Source: an uncultured Pseudomonadota bacterium
GTDB taxonomy: Bacteria; Myxococcota_A; UBA796; JAFGLY01
Assembly: GCA_937912125.1 (NCBI GenBank)
Contig: CALDOK010000225.1
Coordinates: 1-35,988 of the forward strand
DNA: 35,988 nucleotides
Reading direction: 5' to 3'
Numbering within the stretch: position 1 is the stretch's first letter; every line of letters starts with the position of its first letter. The notes under the pieces are model-generated. The model was not told the origin of the DNA. It did not search any database and was given only the letters and a program-made list of their open reading frames with translations. A program made the position numbers and the translations under genes. Below are positions 23,928-31,687 of the stretch, in pieces.

Positions 23928-25540
23928 GACACCGCCAGCGCGGGTGAGCCCTGGTCGAAGAAGCCATGCAGGAAGGCGTGGCCCAGCTCGCAGAAGACCC
24001 ACAGCCCGCGGCCATCGGCCAGCTCGAGGACCCAGTAGCGGCGGTCGATGCCCGCCGCCCACCACTCGACACAGAGCTGCTCGGGCCCCCAGCAGCGCCG
24101 CACCGGCAGCCAGCGGCCCTCGATCTGCACGCGCCGAGGGGGGCCGATGCGCGGCTCGAGCTGCACCGGACGCGGCTCGTGCAGCAGCAGGGTGGGTCGA
24201 GGCAGGGGCAGGGAGAAGCGCCAGGCCTCGTGGTGCCAGGTGGGATCCGGATCCGCAGCGCCCCCCTTGGTGGCTGCGGGCAGCTCGGGGCCTTCCTGCG
24301 CCAGCCCCAGGCCCGGATCGATGAAGCGGCCGAGCTCGTCGAAGGCCGGCTGAGGCGCCCAGGCGGCCTCGGGACGCCAGCGGTCGCAGGGACGAGGGGT
24401 GAAGAGCGCCGAGGCGCCGAGGGAGTCGGCCAAGCGGGCAGCCACCTCGGCGAGGGGCTCGAGGGCCTGACCCTTGGCCAGCAAGGGCGACTGGGCACCC
24501 GCGAAGGGCACCGGCTGGGTCTCGAGGCTGACCGAGAGCACGGGGGCGGCCAGCTGCAGCCCCTCGAGCCGACGCCGCAGGAGGCGGGTGAGGTGCTCCG
24601 GGCTGCGCACGGGCCGCCCGGTGCGCAGGGAGACGCGCAGGGAGCCGGCGTCTTCGAGGACGAGGACCAGGACCAGCGCCACCAGCCCCTGGGCACCGGC
24701 CTCGAGCTGAGTGCAGAGCTCACCGCAGAGGCGGTTGAGGACGAAGAGCAGGGGCTCCACCGAGTCCACCGGGCAGGGCAGCTCCCAGTCCACCACCAGG
24801 CCGCCGTCGGTGGGCCGAGTGGTCATGGGCAGGCTGCTCTGGCCGCCAAGGGCCAAGCGGTGCAGGCGGACGCCCTCGGCCCCGAAGCGACCTGCGACAT
24901 CGGCGGGGGACAAGCGCGCCAGCTCCCCCACCCAGCGCAGGCCCAGGTCGCGCAGCAGCGAGCCCAGGCGCGGTGAAGGTGCCAGCGACCGCAGGGGGAG
25001 CGAAGCCAGGGCCTGGGGCAACCCCCGCGGGGGGACGACCCGATCGCCATCCCCCCAGACAGCCAGCACGCGGGCGGCGAAGAGATCGTCGGCCACCACG
25101 ACGCAGACAGGGTGCCCCAGGAGCTCCAGACGATCCCGGACGAGCTCGACCAGGGCGGGCTCGGGGGTGGGCAGGCGCGGCCCGCCGGCGGGAGACAGCA
25201 GCTCGGCCACCAAGGCATCGGGCGGGAGGGGTGCGACCGCAGGGGCGAAGCGGCCCAGCTGCTGGGCGAGCTCGGCCAGATCCTGGCGCTCGGCGTCGGG
25301 CTCGAGCAGCTCGATGGCGAGCTCGGGCAGCAACGCCCTGGCGCCCGCCAGGGTCATGCCCGGCACCACCCCCGCGCGCCCGGCCACGGGGGTGCAGGCC
25401 TGCACCCGCAAGGCGCTGCGCTGCTCGGCCACCAGGGCCACCGCCTGACGCCCATCCCAGCCGCAGCGCTCGAGCCGAAAGCCGGGCAGGTGGCAGACCA
25501 GGTAGCGGGGCCCCGTGGGCCCAGGAGGGGGTGGATTCAT
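23924..25540 (-). CDS. imuB: ImuB, inactive Y-family polymerase homologue
   Basis: A 538-residue member of the Y-family polymerase ImuB group, which acts as a hub linking DnaE2 and the sliding clamp. The N-terminus (RYLVCHLPGFRLERC) is typical, but the Y-family acidic active-site residues are not present in their usual SIDE or DxD form (the matching region reads LPPDALVAELLSP). The C-terminus has the family end pattern YWVLELADGRGLWVFCELGHAFLHG. No clear QLxLF clamp-binding motif was found by eye. The start codon lies 1 nt from a 20-bp palindrome, with no Shine-Dalgarno sequence. imuA is not in the window. Confidence 0.9.
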   Translation of the reverse strand: MNPPPPGPTGPRYLVCHLPGFRLERCGWDGRQAVALVAEQRSALRVQACTPVAGRAGVVPGMTLAGARALLPELAIELLEPDAERQDLAELAQQLGRFAPAVAPLPPDALVAELLSPAGGPRLPTPEPALVELVRDRLELLGHPVCVVVADDLFAARVLAVWGDGDRVVPPRGLPQALASLPLRSLAPSPRLGSLLRDLGLRWVGELARLSPADVAGRFGAEGVRLHRLALGGQSSLPMTTRPTDGGLVVDWELPCPVDSVEPLLFVLNRLCGELCTQLEAGAQGLVALVLVLVLEDAGSLRVSLRTGRPVRSPEHLTRLLRRRLEGLQLAAPVLSVSLETQPVPFAGAQSPLLAKGQALEPLAEVAARLADSLGASALFTPRPCDRWRPEAAWAPQPAFDELGRFIDPGLGLAQEGPELPAATKGGAADPDPTWHHEAWRFSLPLPRPTLLLHEPRPVQLEPRIGPPRRVQIEGRWLPVRRCWGPEQLCVEWWAAGIDRRYWVLELADGRGLWVFCELGHAFLHGFFDQGSPALAVS

Positions 25541-25541
25541 T

Positions 25542-25561
25542 GATTGAACATATGTTCAATC
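25542..25561. promoter_or_regulatory. LexA-type palindromic operator before imuB
   Basis: A perfect 20-bp palindrome, GATTGAACATATGTTCAATC, with half-sites GAAC-N4-GTTC, is separated by 1 nt from the imuB ATG. GAAC-N4-GTTC-type boxes bind LexA in many bacteria, and imuB-dnaE2 cassettes are commonly LexA-controlled. It overlaps the proposed -10 element, as expected for a repressor site. Confidence 0.75.
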
Positions 25562-25575
25562 GCGCCCAATCACAA
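25547..25575 (-). promoter_or_regulatory. candidate imuB promoter, leaderless start
   Basis: On the minus strand, TTGTGA (25575-25570) and TATGTT (25552-25547) are separated by exactly 17 nt, close to the housekeeping -35/-10 consensus. The -10 sits in the centre of the palindrome. Seven nt further downstream is the A of the imuB ATG (25540), and no ribosome-binding site fits in between. Transcription therefore probably begins at or next to the start codon. Confidence 0.5.
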
Positions 25576-25613
25576 GGACAAGCTATCCGACAGTGCGGTC
25601 TATATTTGTCCTT
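25574..25613. repeat. inverted repeat AAGGACAA / TTGTCCTT
   Basis: Two perfect 8-bp arms (25574-25581 and 25606-25613) are separated by 24 bp, so their centres are 32 bp apart, about three helical turns. They lie in the AT-richer gap upstream of imuB, and the near arm overlaps the proposed -35. This could be a paired regulator site or chance. No known operator is recognised. Confidence 0.35.
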
Positions 25614-25754
25614 ACTTATTCGCCTCGGTCGTTTCCTGGATGTTTCGCGTCACCCTGGCCTGCCAGTAGCGCACTCCGGTGAATCGCGACCCCAGACGAG
25701 CGACAGCCCAGGCGGCCGAGACCACCTGGGCTGCGCGGGACCGTCGCGAAGGAG

Positions 25755-26360
25755 CTAGCCGAGCAGGCCGGCGCCCTCGAGGTAGTCGAGGACCTGCTGC
25801 GCGGACTCGTCCACGGTGCACTCGGTGGTGACCTTGAGCTCGGCCTTCAGGGGCTCCTCGTAGGGAGCGCTGACGCCGGTGAACTCGGGGATGATGCCCG
25901 CACGGGCCTTCTTGTACAGGCCCTTGGGGTCGCGCCCTTCGCACAGGGCGAGGGGGCTGTCCACCAGGCACTCGATGAAGCGGCCTTCGGCCACCAGGGC
26001 GCGGGCCTGGTCGCGGTCGGCGCGGTAGGGGCTGATGAAGGCGGTGAGGACCACAGCGCCAGAGGCGGCGAAGAGGTTGGCGACCTCGCCGATGCGGCGG
26101 ATGTTCTCGTTGCGGTCGGCGGGCGAGAAGCCAAGGTCCTTGTTGAGGCCGAAGCGCACGTTGTCACCATCGAGCACGTAGGCGAAGATGCCCCGCTCGA
26201 GCAGCATCTGCTCGGCGCGCATGGCGACGGTGCTCTTGCCGGAACCGGAGAGGCCGGTGAACCAGATGACGCAGCCCTTCTGGCCGACGGCCAGCTCGCG
26301 CTCTTCCTTGGAAATGTTGGCGCCATGCCAGGTGATGTTGGTGGCCTTTTGCCGAACCAT
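25755..26360 (-). CDS. cysC: adenylylsulfate (APS) kinase
   Basis: A 201-residue APS kinase that phosphorylates adenosine 5'-phosphosulfate to PAPS, the activated sulfate donor. Walker A GLSGSGKS is at 36-43. DGDNVRFGLNKDLGFSPADRNENIRRIGEVA, SPYRADRDQAR and AGIIPEFTGVSAPYEEP are hallmarks. The length matches stand-alone CysC. The ATG at 26360 follows GGAG with good spacing. Sulfate adenylyltransferase genes (cysN/cysD or sat) are not in the window, so the pathway partner is elsewhere. It is divergent from the PLP-enzyme gene. Confidence 0.95.
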   Translation of the reverse strand: MVRQKATNITWHGANISKEERELAVGQKGCVIWFTGLSGSGKSTVAMRAEQMLLERGIFAYVLDGDNVRFGLNKDLGFSPADRNENIRRIGEVANLFAASGAVVLTAFISPYRADRDQARALVAEGRFIECLVDSPLALCEGRDPKGLYKKARAGIIPEFTGVSAPYEEPLKAELKVTTECTVDESAQQVLDYLEGAGLLG

Positions 26361-26511
26361 GGTGTTCTCCTCGTGGATGGGTGGGGTAGAAAGGGGCTCG
26401 GGGGTATCGCGGGGCATGCACCGGAGCAAACACAGGGACACCAGAAGACGCGCCAGCTCACAGGAGTCGCACCCCCGGGGCTCGCGCCCCGACGGCTGGA
26501 CGCGATAGCCC

Positions 26512-27537
26512 ATGACCATGCCGCAGTCGCCCGCCTCCGACGCCCTCGCACGCCGCTACCCGCAGATCCGGCTCCCCAGGCTCACCCTGGGGAGCTTCCC
26601 CACGCCGGTGGAGAGGCTGCCCATCACGCCTGGGGGCAGCTCCCTGTGGGTCAAGCGCGAAGACCTGGCGGGGCAGCGCTACGGCGGCAACAAGGTGCGC
26701 AAGCTCGAGTACCTCCTGGCCGCGCACCAGGGCCGTCCCTTGCTCACCATCGGAGCCTCGGGTTCCCACCACATCCTGGCCACCGCCTTGTATGGCCGCC
26801 AGGTGGGGTGCCCGGTGTACGGGGTCATGGCGCCCCAGCCGCAGAGCCCCCATGTGGACGCCAACCGCGCCCTGATGGAGTCCCTGCTGGCGGGCTGGCT
26901 CGACGTGCCCACCCGGCTGCTGATCCCCTGGGGCATGGTCCAGCTCCGCCTGCGCCTCCGGCGACAGGGCCTGCCTTCACCCGTGGACATCCCCGCCGGC
27001 GGCTCGAACCCCACCGGCTGCCTGGGCTGGGTGGCCGGGGGCCTCGAGATCGCGGAGCAGATCCAGGCTGGCCTGCTGCCAGAGCCGGATCAGGTCTGGC
27101 TTCCCCTGGGCAGCGGCGGCAACGCGGCCGGCCTGCTGGTGGGCCTGCGCTTGGCCGGCCTGTCCACCCGGGTCATGGCGGTACGGGTGGTGGAGTACCC
27201 CCTCACCAGTGGCGCGGCCGCGCGGCTGCTCGCCCATCGCATCCTGCGGCTGCTCCGTGCCCAGGGCGTCAGCCCCCCTCCCCGCTTCCACCTGGGCGGC
27301 CTCGAGGTCGTCAACGGCTACATCGGGGCAGGCTACGGCCACGCCACGGCCGCGGGGAGCGCAGCAGCCCGCAGGGCGCACGCGGAGCTGGGTCTCGAGC
27401 TCGAGGGCACCTACACCGCCAAGACCATGGCCGCGTGCCTGGAGACCCTACAGGCCTCACCCAGCGCGCTCACGGCCCTGTTCCTGAACACCGCCAACTC
27501 CCGTCCCCTCCCTTCCCCAGCCCCCGGCGCGCCATGA
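26512..27537 (+). CDS. PLP-dependent D-cysteine desulfhydrase / ACC deaminase-like enzyme
   Basis: A 341-residue fold-type II PLP enzyme. The Schiff-base lysine is K61 in RYGGNKVRKLEYLLA, and KREDLAGQ precedes it. The cofactor phosphate loop is GSGGNAAGLLVGL (about 204-216). GASGSHHILATALYGRQ resembles the substrate-binding GGxxSNH segment of D-cysteine desulfhydrase and ACC deaminase, with His following Ser. The exact substrate (D-cysteine, ACC or another beta-substituted amino acid) cannot be set from motifs. Start 26512 has a second ATG at 26518. It overlaps the methyltransferase by 4 nt. A sulfur-amino-acid link is suggested by the neighbouring cysC. Confidence 0.8.
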   Translation: MTMPQSPASDALARRYPQIRLPRLTLGSFPTPVERLPITPGGSSLWVKREDLAGQRYGGNKVRKLEYLLAAHQGRPLLTIGASGSHHILATALYGRQVGCPVYGVMAPQPQSPHVDANRALMESLLAGWLDVPTRLLIPWGMVQLRLRLRRQGLPSPVDIPAGGSNPTGCLGWVAGGLEIAEQIQAGLLPEPDQVWLPLGSGGNAAGLLVGLRLAGLSTRVMAVRVVEYPLTSGAAARLLAHRILRLLRAQGVSPPPRFHLGGLEVVNGYIGAGYGHATAAGSAAARRAHAELGLELEGTYTAKTMAACLETLQASPSALTALFLNTANSRPLPSPAPGAP

Positions 27538-28421
27538 GCACCACCAGCCTCACCCTGCTGCGCCTCTTGATGGCGCGGGACCCGGCGAGCCTCATGGCGG
27601 CCTTCTACCGCTTCGCCGATCCCATCTTCGAGGCGGTGACCCAGGGCAGCGGGCTCATCAACGTGGGCATGGCCCAGGACCCCGACCACGCCGACCTGGC
27701 CGAAGCGCAGCGCAGCCTGGTGCGCCACACGGTGCGCCAGCTCCCCAGGACAGGCCCCGACGGCGGGCCACCCCGCTGGCTGGAGACAGGCTGCGGCTGG
27801 GGAGGCCCCGCCGCCATGCTGGCCCGCGAGCACCCCGATCTCACCATCCATGCTCTGGACATCAGCCCGACCCACGTGGCCGCCACCAGGGCCCGCTGCA
27901 GCGCCGCCGACCTGCGAGGCCGCGTCCGGGTGCACCAGGGCGACGCCCAGCACGTCCCCTTCCCCGCGGCCAGCTTCGACGGCATCTACGCCATCGAGAG
28001 CGCCTTTCACTACCCACGCAAGGCCGAATACGCCCACGAGCTGCGGCGCCTGCTGCGATCCGGGGGCCGGGTGGCCATCGCGGACTTCGTCCATCGCCCC
28101 GAGCACACCCGCCGCCTCGAAGCCCTGGCGCTGGGCCCCAACATGCGCATCGGCGCCATGCCTGGCCTGTACACCCCCCAGCACTGGGTGCGCGCCTTCG
28201 CGGACGCGGGCCTGGTGGACGTGGAGCTCGAAGACATCACCGCGCAGGTCATCGGCCTGCTGGGCCGCTGGGCCGACAGGATGCGCCAGGAGAAGCACCA
28301 GCTGCTGGCCCACTATCCCAGGCCCCTGCTGGCCTACTACACCATGGGCCTGGACAAGCTGGCCGCCCGCGGAGCCTCGGCTCCGGTGGGCTACGTGGTG
28401 GTGCGAGGCCGGCTAGGCTGA
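27534..28421 (+). CDS. SAM-dependent class I methyltransferase
   Basis: A 295-residue methyltransferase. Motif I is LETGCGWGG (83-91), with an acidic residue at LDIS (109-112). A later strand has QGDAQHVPFPAASFDGIYAIESAFHY, and the post-motif is LRSGGRVAIADF. The order fits small-molecule methyltransferases of the type-11/ubiE-like group. HYPRKAEYAHELRRLL resembles sterol and tocopherol-type enzymes, but the substrate is unknown. It starts within the last codon of the PLP-enzyme gene, so the two are coupled and may act on one pathway. It converges on the ASCH gene. Confidence 0.83.
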   Translation: MSTTSLTLLRLLMARDPASLMAAFYRFADPIFEAVTQGSGLINVGMAQDPDHADLAEAQRSLVRHTVRQLPRTGPDGGPPRWLETGCGWGGPAAMLAREHPDLTIHALDISPTHVAATRARCSAADLRGRVRVHQGDAQHVPFPAASFDGIYAIESAFHYPRKAEYAHELRRLLRSGGRVAIADFVHRPEHTRRLEALALGPNMRIGAMPGLYTPQHWVRAFADAGLVDVELEDITAQVIGLLGRWADRMRQEKHQLLAHYPRPLLAYYTMGLDKLAARGASAPVGYVVVRGRLG

Positions 28422-28433
28422 AGACGGATCGAG

Positions 28434-28775
28434 CTACTTGCGGCGAGCTTCGCGCACGCGCAGGGCGAGGACCCCGCGCTCCTGCTCGAGCTCGGCGGTC
28501 CATTCATCCAGGCCGCGGATGCTGGCCACGGCTTCTTCGGCGGTCTCCGCACCGGGGACCAGGTTGCGATGGCCTTCGGTCTCGGTCAGGGCCTCGAGGC
28601 TGGGGTAGCGCCGCACCATGCCGACCATGATGCTGCCAAAGCTACCAAACTCGAGCCTGTCGCCAGAGGAGATGAACATGTAGTCGTCGCTGGCCAGCAA
28701 GACGTACACCGTCTTGAGGCCTTCTTCCATCTCACGAAATGCCTCCTCGTACAGCGGGGCGTCGTAGGTTGCCAT
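28434..28775 (-). CDS. ASCH-domain-like small protein
   Basis: A 113-residue protein with the layout of bacterial ASCH domains: EEGLKTVYVLLASDD, then ISSGDRLEFGSFGSIMV (a beta-barrel strand with the typical GD), RYPSLEALTETEGHRNLVPGAETAEEAVASI, and a strand GVLALRV at the end. The basic residue in GLKT is kept, while the usual Glu-x-Arg after it is replaced by Tyr-Val-Leu. ASCH domains bind RNA or nucleosides, and some are hydrolases. A weak GGAG sits close to the ATG. An 8-G run (28795-28802) lies just upstream. Confidence 0.65.
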   Translation of the reverse strand: MATYDAPLYEEAFREMEEGLKTVYVLLASDDYMFISSGDRLEFGSFGSIMVGMVRRYPSLEALTETEGHRNLVPGAETAEEAVASIRGLDEWTAELEQERGVLALRVREARRK

Positions 28776-28997
28776 GGCTCCGTCCCTATCGGATGGGGGG
28801 GGTACTACGAAGGGCGAAAGGATTGCGTTGGCATCCTGTCTAGCACGATGCCGCTCACTTCGCCCGCGCGGGAGCCCGATGATCGACTGCGCGGGCGGGC
28901 GGTGGAGGGGGCCGAGGCCCCGCGGGGCGACGGCGCGCCAGTCCGGGCAGGCGATGATCGCGGGGAGATCAGCGTGGGGATGGACCGCAGGCTCGGC

Positions 28998-29498
28998 TCA
29001 GTACCGGGCCTGCAGCGGCAGGATCAGGATGCCGTCTTCGTGCTTGGGTCCCGCGACGATCACGGTCCCGTTGCGGTTGACGCTCAGGGTGGTGTCCAGC
29101 AGCTTGTTGTCCTGCCGGCCGTAGAACTGGATGCGGAACTGGGCCCGCTGGGCATCCCGCGCCTTGAGGGCGATGGTGACCCTGCGGTTGCCCACCAGCT
29201 GGAAGGTGCTGCTGCCCCCCGGCGTGAGCTCCGCCGTGTAGGTGTCCAGCAAGCTGTAGCCGTTGTAGCGCAGGAAGCTGAGGTGGCGCTGCAGGTGCTG
29301 CAGCTGGGGATCGATGCCGCTGTGGCTGTCGGAGGCGGCCACCACGAGCATCTGGACGCTGACCTTGCCTGGAGTCTCCGCGCGGGGCGCCGGGCGGTTC
29401 TGGGCCCAGGCATCGCCGCTGGGCAGGCCCATGAAGAGCACCACCAGCGCGGTGAGCAGCCAGACGGGGAGGCGGAAGTGGTTGCGGGCAGTGGTCAC
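28998..29498 (-). CDS. exported hypothetical protein of the sigma operon
   Basis: A 166-residue protein with a signal peptide (basic N-terminus, LPVWLLTALVVLFMG, cleavage near AWA-Q). The mature part begins with a strand (VSVQMLVVAASDS) and continues as predicted beta-structure with a C-terminal HEDGILILPLQARY. I do not recognise the family. GTG 29498 overlaps the stop of the upstream anti-sigma-like gene (GTGA), so it is the third member of the sigma unit and likely a periplasmic partner or output. Secretion is well supported, function is not. Confidence 0.68.
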   Translation of the reverse strand: MTTARNHFRLPVWLLTALVVLFMGLPSGDAWAQNRPAPRAETPGKVSVQMLVVAASDSHSGIDPQLQHLQRHLSFLRYNGYSLLDTYTAELTPGGSSTFQLVGNRRVTIALKARDAQRAQFRIQFYGRQDNKLLDTTLSVNRNGTVIVAGPKHEDGILILPLQARY

Positions 29499-30757
29499 AA
29501 GGTCACCCCTTCGACCGTGTCGGGCTCGAGACCTTCATCGATGAGGATCACCATGGGCGCTCCCTCTTCGAGCTGAAACACCTGGACCATGGCGTTCTCT
29601 GCGACCTCGAGCTGCTGGATCTCGATGGTGTTCACGTCGGAGATCTGGAAGATGGCCAGCGCGGTCTCGGGGCTCGGCGCGGGCTCAACGCTCGGCCCGA
29701 CCCCCTTGGGATTCATGGAGTTGAGCACGAAGAGCAGCGCCACGGCCGAGACCGCGAAGCTGACCAAGGGCAGCCGACGGAACCAGGGCACAGCCGCGGG
29801 ACGGGCTCGAGGCTCTGGGGCGAGCTCGGGCTCGGGCGCCGCGGTGACTTCGGGGACATCCTCAGTCGCAGCAGGCAGCGCGGCGGCTGGCACGATGCTG
29901 TCCATGACCAGATCGGCGATGTCGATTGAGCCGGCTTCGTCCTGGATGCCCGCCGCCATGGCCTGCGCCCAGGAGGCCTGGTCCTGCATCCCGAGCTGAG
30001 CCTGGACCGCTGGCCAGATGGGGCCGAGGTCGTGGCCGGCGACCTCGTGGGCCAGCGCCTGGCGCAGCTGCCGCCCCAGCTCGGCCATGCCGGTGATGGC
30101 GGCACGCCCTGCGAGGTCGGCGCCCAGCCGCGCCCCCACGGCGCGGCGCTGCTCAGCGGACAGCTCGCCGTCGACCATGGCGCACAGCTCGAGCTGCTCG
30201 GCGGCGACCTGGGAGACAGCCTGCATGACCGGCTCAGCGAGGGAAACCTCGGCGGCCTGGGCGACGAGCTCCTGAGCCATCAACTGCAACGCATGCTCGA
30301 GGGTGCGATCCCGCTCGGGCTGGAGCTGGTCGAGCACGGCGCCCGCCAGGTCGGCGGGCAGATGCAACCGCGCCTCGCGGCGCAAGCCCGCGGCCAGGGC
30401 GTCGATGTGTCGCTCGAGCTCGACGCGGGGCGCCGGCGCCACGAAGTGCATCACGGCGTCGGTGAGGTCGGCCTGCTCGGCCTCGACAGCCAGCCCGCCG
30501 CGCAAGGCGTCCATGGCCTGGCTGGCGCCCGCCTGGGCCAGATCCACCTGCCGCAGCACGGTGGGCGCCACGTCCACCAGATCGCCCTCGACCTGGAGCC
30601 CCCGCTGCAGGCCCGCACGGATGGAGCCCCAGGCCTGGCCCTGCTCCTGTTCCTGCAGCAGGACCTCGAGCGCAGCGAGATCCGCCGGCGGAGCGGCGTC
30701 CTGCTCACAGCGATGGAGCAGTTCCAGGAGCTCGGAGCTGTCGGTAGAGGAGGTCAC
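29495..30757 (-). CDS. membrane anti-sigma-like protein with six degenerate repeats
   Basis: A 420-residue protein encoded directly downstream of an ECF sigma gene. Six degenerate units of about 28-30 residues (near 45, 81, 118, 155, 227 and 263) share the pattern L-x-x-x-L/I-x-x-E-A-x-x-x-D-L-A-x-x-V-M. Between units 4 and 5 lies MVDGELSAEQRRAVGARLGAD (about 194-214), very like the helix after the zinc motif in anti-sigma factors, but no HxxxCxxC is present. A Pro/Glu linker, one membrane helix (about 330-346) and a short outer domain follow. The GTG start has no strong ribosome-binding site. An anti-sigma role is inferred from gene order and the DGELS helix. Confidence 0.66.
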   Translation of the reverse strand: MTSSTDSSELLELLHRCEQDAAPPADLAALEVLLQEQEQGQAWGSIRAGLQRGLQVEGDLVDVAPTVLRQVDLAQAGASQAMDALRGGLAVEAEQADLTDAVMHFVAPAPRVELERHIDALAAGLRREARLHLPADLAGAVLDQLQPERDRTLEHALQLMAQELVAQAAEVSLAEPVMQAVSQVAAEQLELCAMVDGELSAEQRRAVGARLGADLAGRAAITGMAELGRQLRQALAHEVAGHDLGPIWPAVQAQLGMQDQASWAQAMAAGIQDEAGSIDIADLVMDSIVPAAALPAATEDVPEVTAAPEPELAPEPRARPAAVPWFRRLPLVSFAVSAVALLFVLNSMNPKGVGPSVEPAPSPETALAIFQISDVNTIEIQQLEVAENAMVQVFQLEEGAPMVILIDEGLEPDTVEGVTL

Positions 30758-30837
30758 GGTGGGGAGTCTCTGGGGCTGGAGGATTCGACCGCGGGCTCTG
30801 ACGGTACCCCGGGGGGATCATTCGAGCGTAGCTACAA

Positions 30838-31551
30838 TTATTTGCGGGGGTCGTCGGTTTCCTGGAGCAAGGCCTGGAGCTTCTTGCGAGCGTAGAACAG
30901 CCGGCTCATGACCGTGCCCTCGGGAATGCCCATGGTCTCGGCGATCTCACGGTAGGAGAAGCCCTCGATCTCACGCAGCAGCACCACCTGTCGCTGCTCC
31001 TCGCCGAGCTTCTGCATGGCGTCCATGATGCGCTGGTAGAGCCGAGACCGCTCGAGGTCCTTGCCGGGGCTGCGGTGCAGGTGGTCCGGATCCCAGCTGT
31101 CTTCGCCCTGCTCCTGGTGACCGATGCGCTCGTCGAACTCGCTGATCCGCACACGCCGGTGCTTGCGGATGAAGTCGATGGTGACGTTGGAGGCGATGCG
31201 GTACAGCCAAGTGGTGAAGCTGGCCTCGCGGCGGAACCCGCCCATGTTGCGGTACGCCTTGACGAAGGTCTCCTGGGTGAGGTCGCGGGCTTCCTCACGG
31301 TTGCGGATCATGCCGTAGATATGCGCGTAGATGCGGCCCTGGAAGCGCTCGACCAGGCCCCGGAAGGCGGTGGCGTCGCCGCCCTGGACCAGGTCCACCA
31401 GATCGGTGTCGCTGAGCTCCTGATCGGAGATCGCCCCGCCCCTGGGAGCCGAGCCCCCGCCGTGGGCGGGCCCCGCCATTGCGGCCAGGCCCTGAGCGAG
31501 GGCGGCGGACCAGGCTGGCCTGGCTCCCAAGCCGTTCGATGCCGTGAACAT
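30838..31551 (-). CDS. ECF RNA polymerase sigma factor
   Basis: A 237-residue group 4 sigma factor. A non-conserved 40-residue N-terminal extension precedes region 2 (about 62-132: FRGLVERFQGRIYAHIYGM, DLTQETFVKAYRN, SFTTWLYRIASNVTIDFIRKHRR) and region 4 (about 170-228: LGEEQRQVVLLREIEGFSYREIAETMGIPEGTVMSRLFYARKKL). The start at 31551 is set by GGAGG 8 nt upstream. Longer in-frame forms lack such a site. It heads a minus-strand unit with the anti-sigma-like membrane protein and the exported protein, the usual sigma/anti-sigma order. The signal it responds to is probably envelope-derived. Confidence 0.92.
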   Translation of the reverse strand: MFTASNGLGARPAWSAALAQGLAAMAGPAHGGGSAPRGGAISDQELSDTDLVDLVQGGDATAFRGLVERFQGRIYAHIYGMIRNREEARDLTQETFVKAYRNMGGFRREASFTTWLYRIASNVTIDFIRKHRRVRISEFDERIGHQEQGEDSWDPDHLHRSPGKDLERSRLYQRIMDAMQKLGEEQRQVVLLREIEGFSYREIAETMGIPEGTVMSRLFYARKKLQALLQETDDPRK

Positions 31552-31687
31552 GGAAGGAACCTCCACGAAGGAATCATCCCGCGGACTCAGCATGGGAGCG
31601 TAGAACCCGCAGGAAGGATCACCATATCCCACCCGCCCCCTGCGGGACCCTCTCGTGACGCTCACCACCCCGTGAGACGGCAGGGTT

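Noticed and set aside
28900..28960. GC palindrome GCCCCGCGGGGC near 28916-28929 as a terminator
   Set aside because: It has no loop or T-run, and similar short GC palindromes are expected by chance in this composition.
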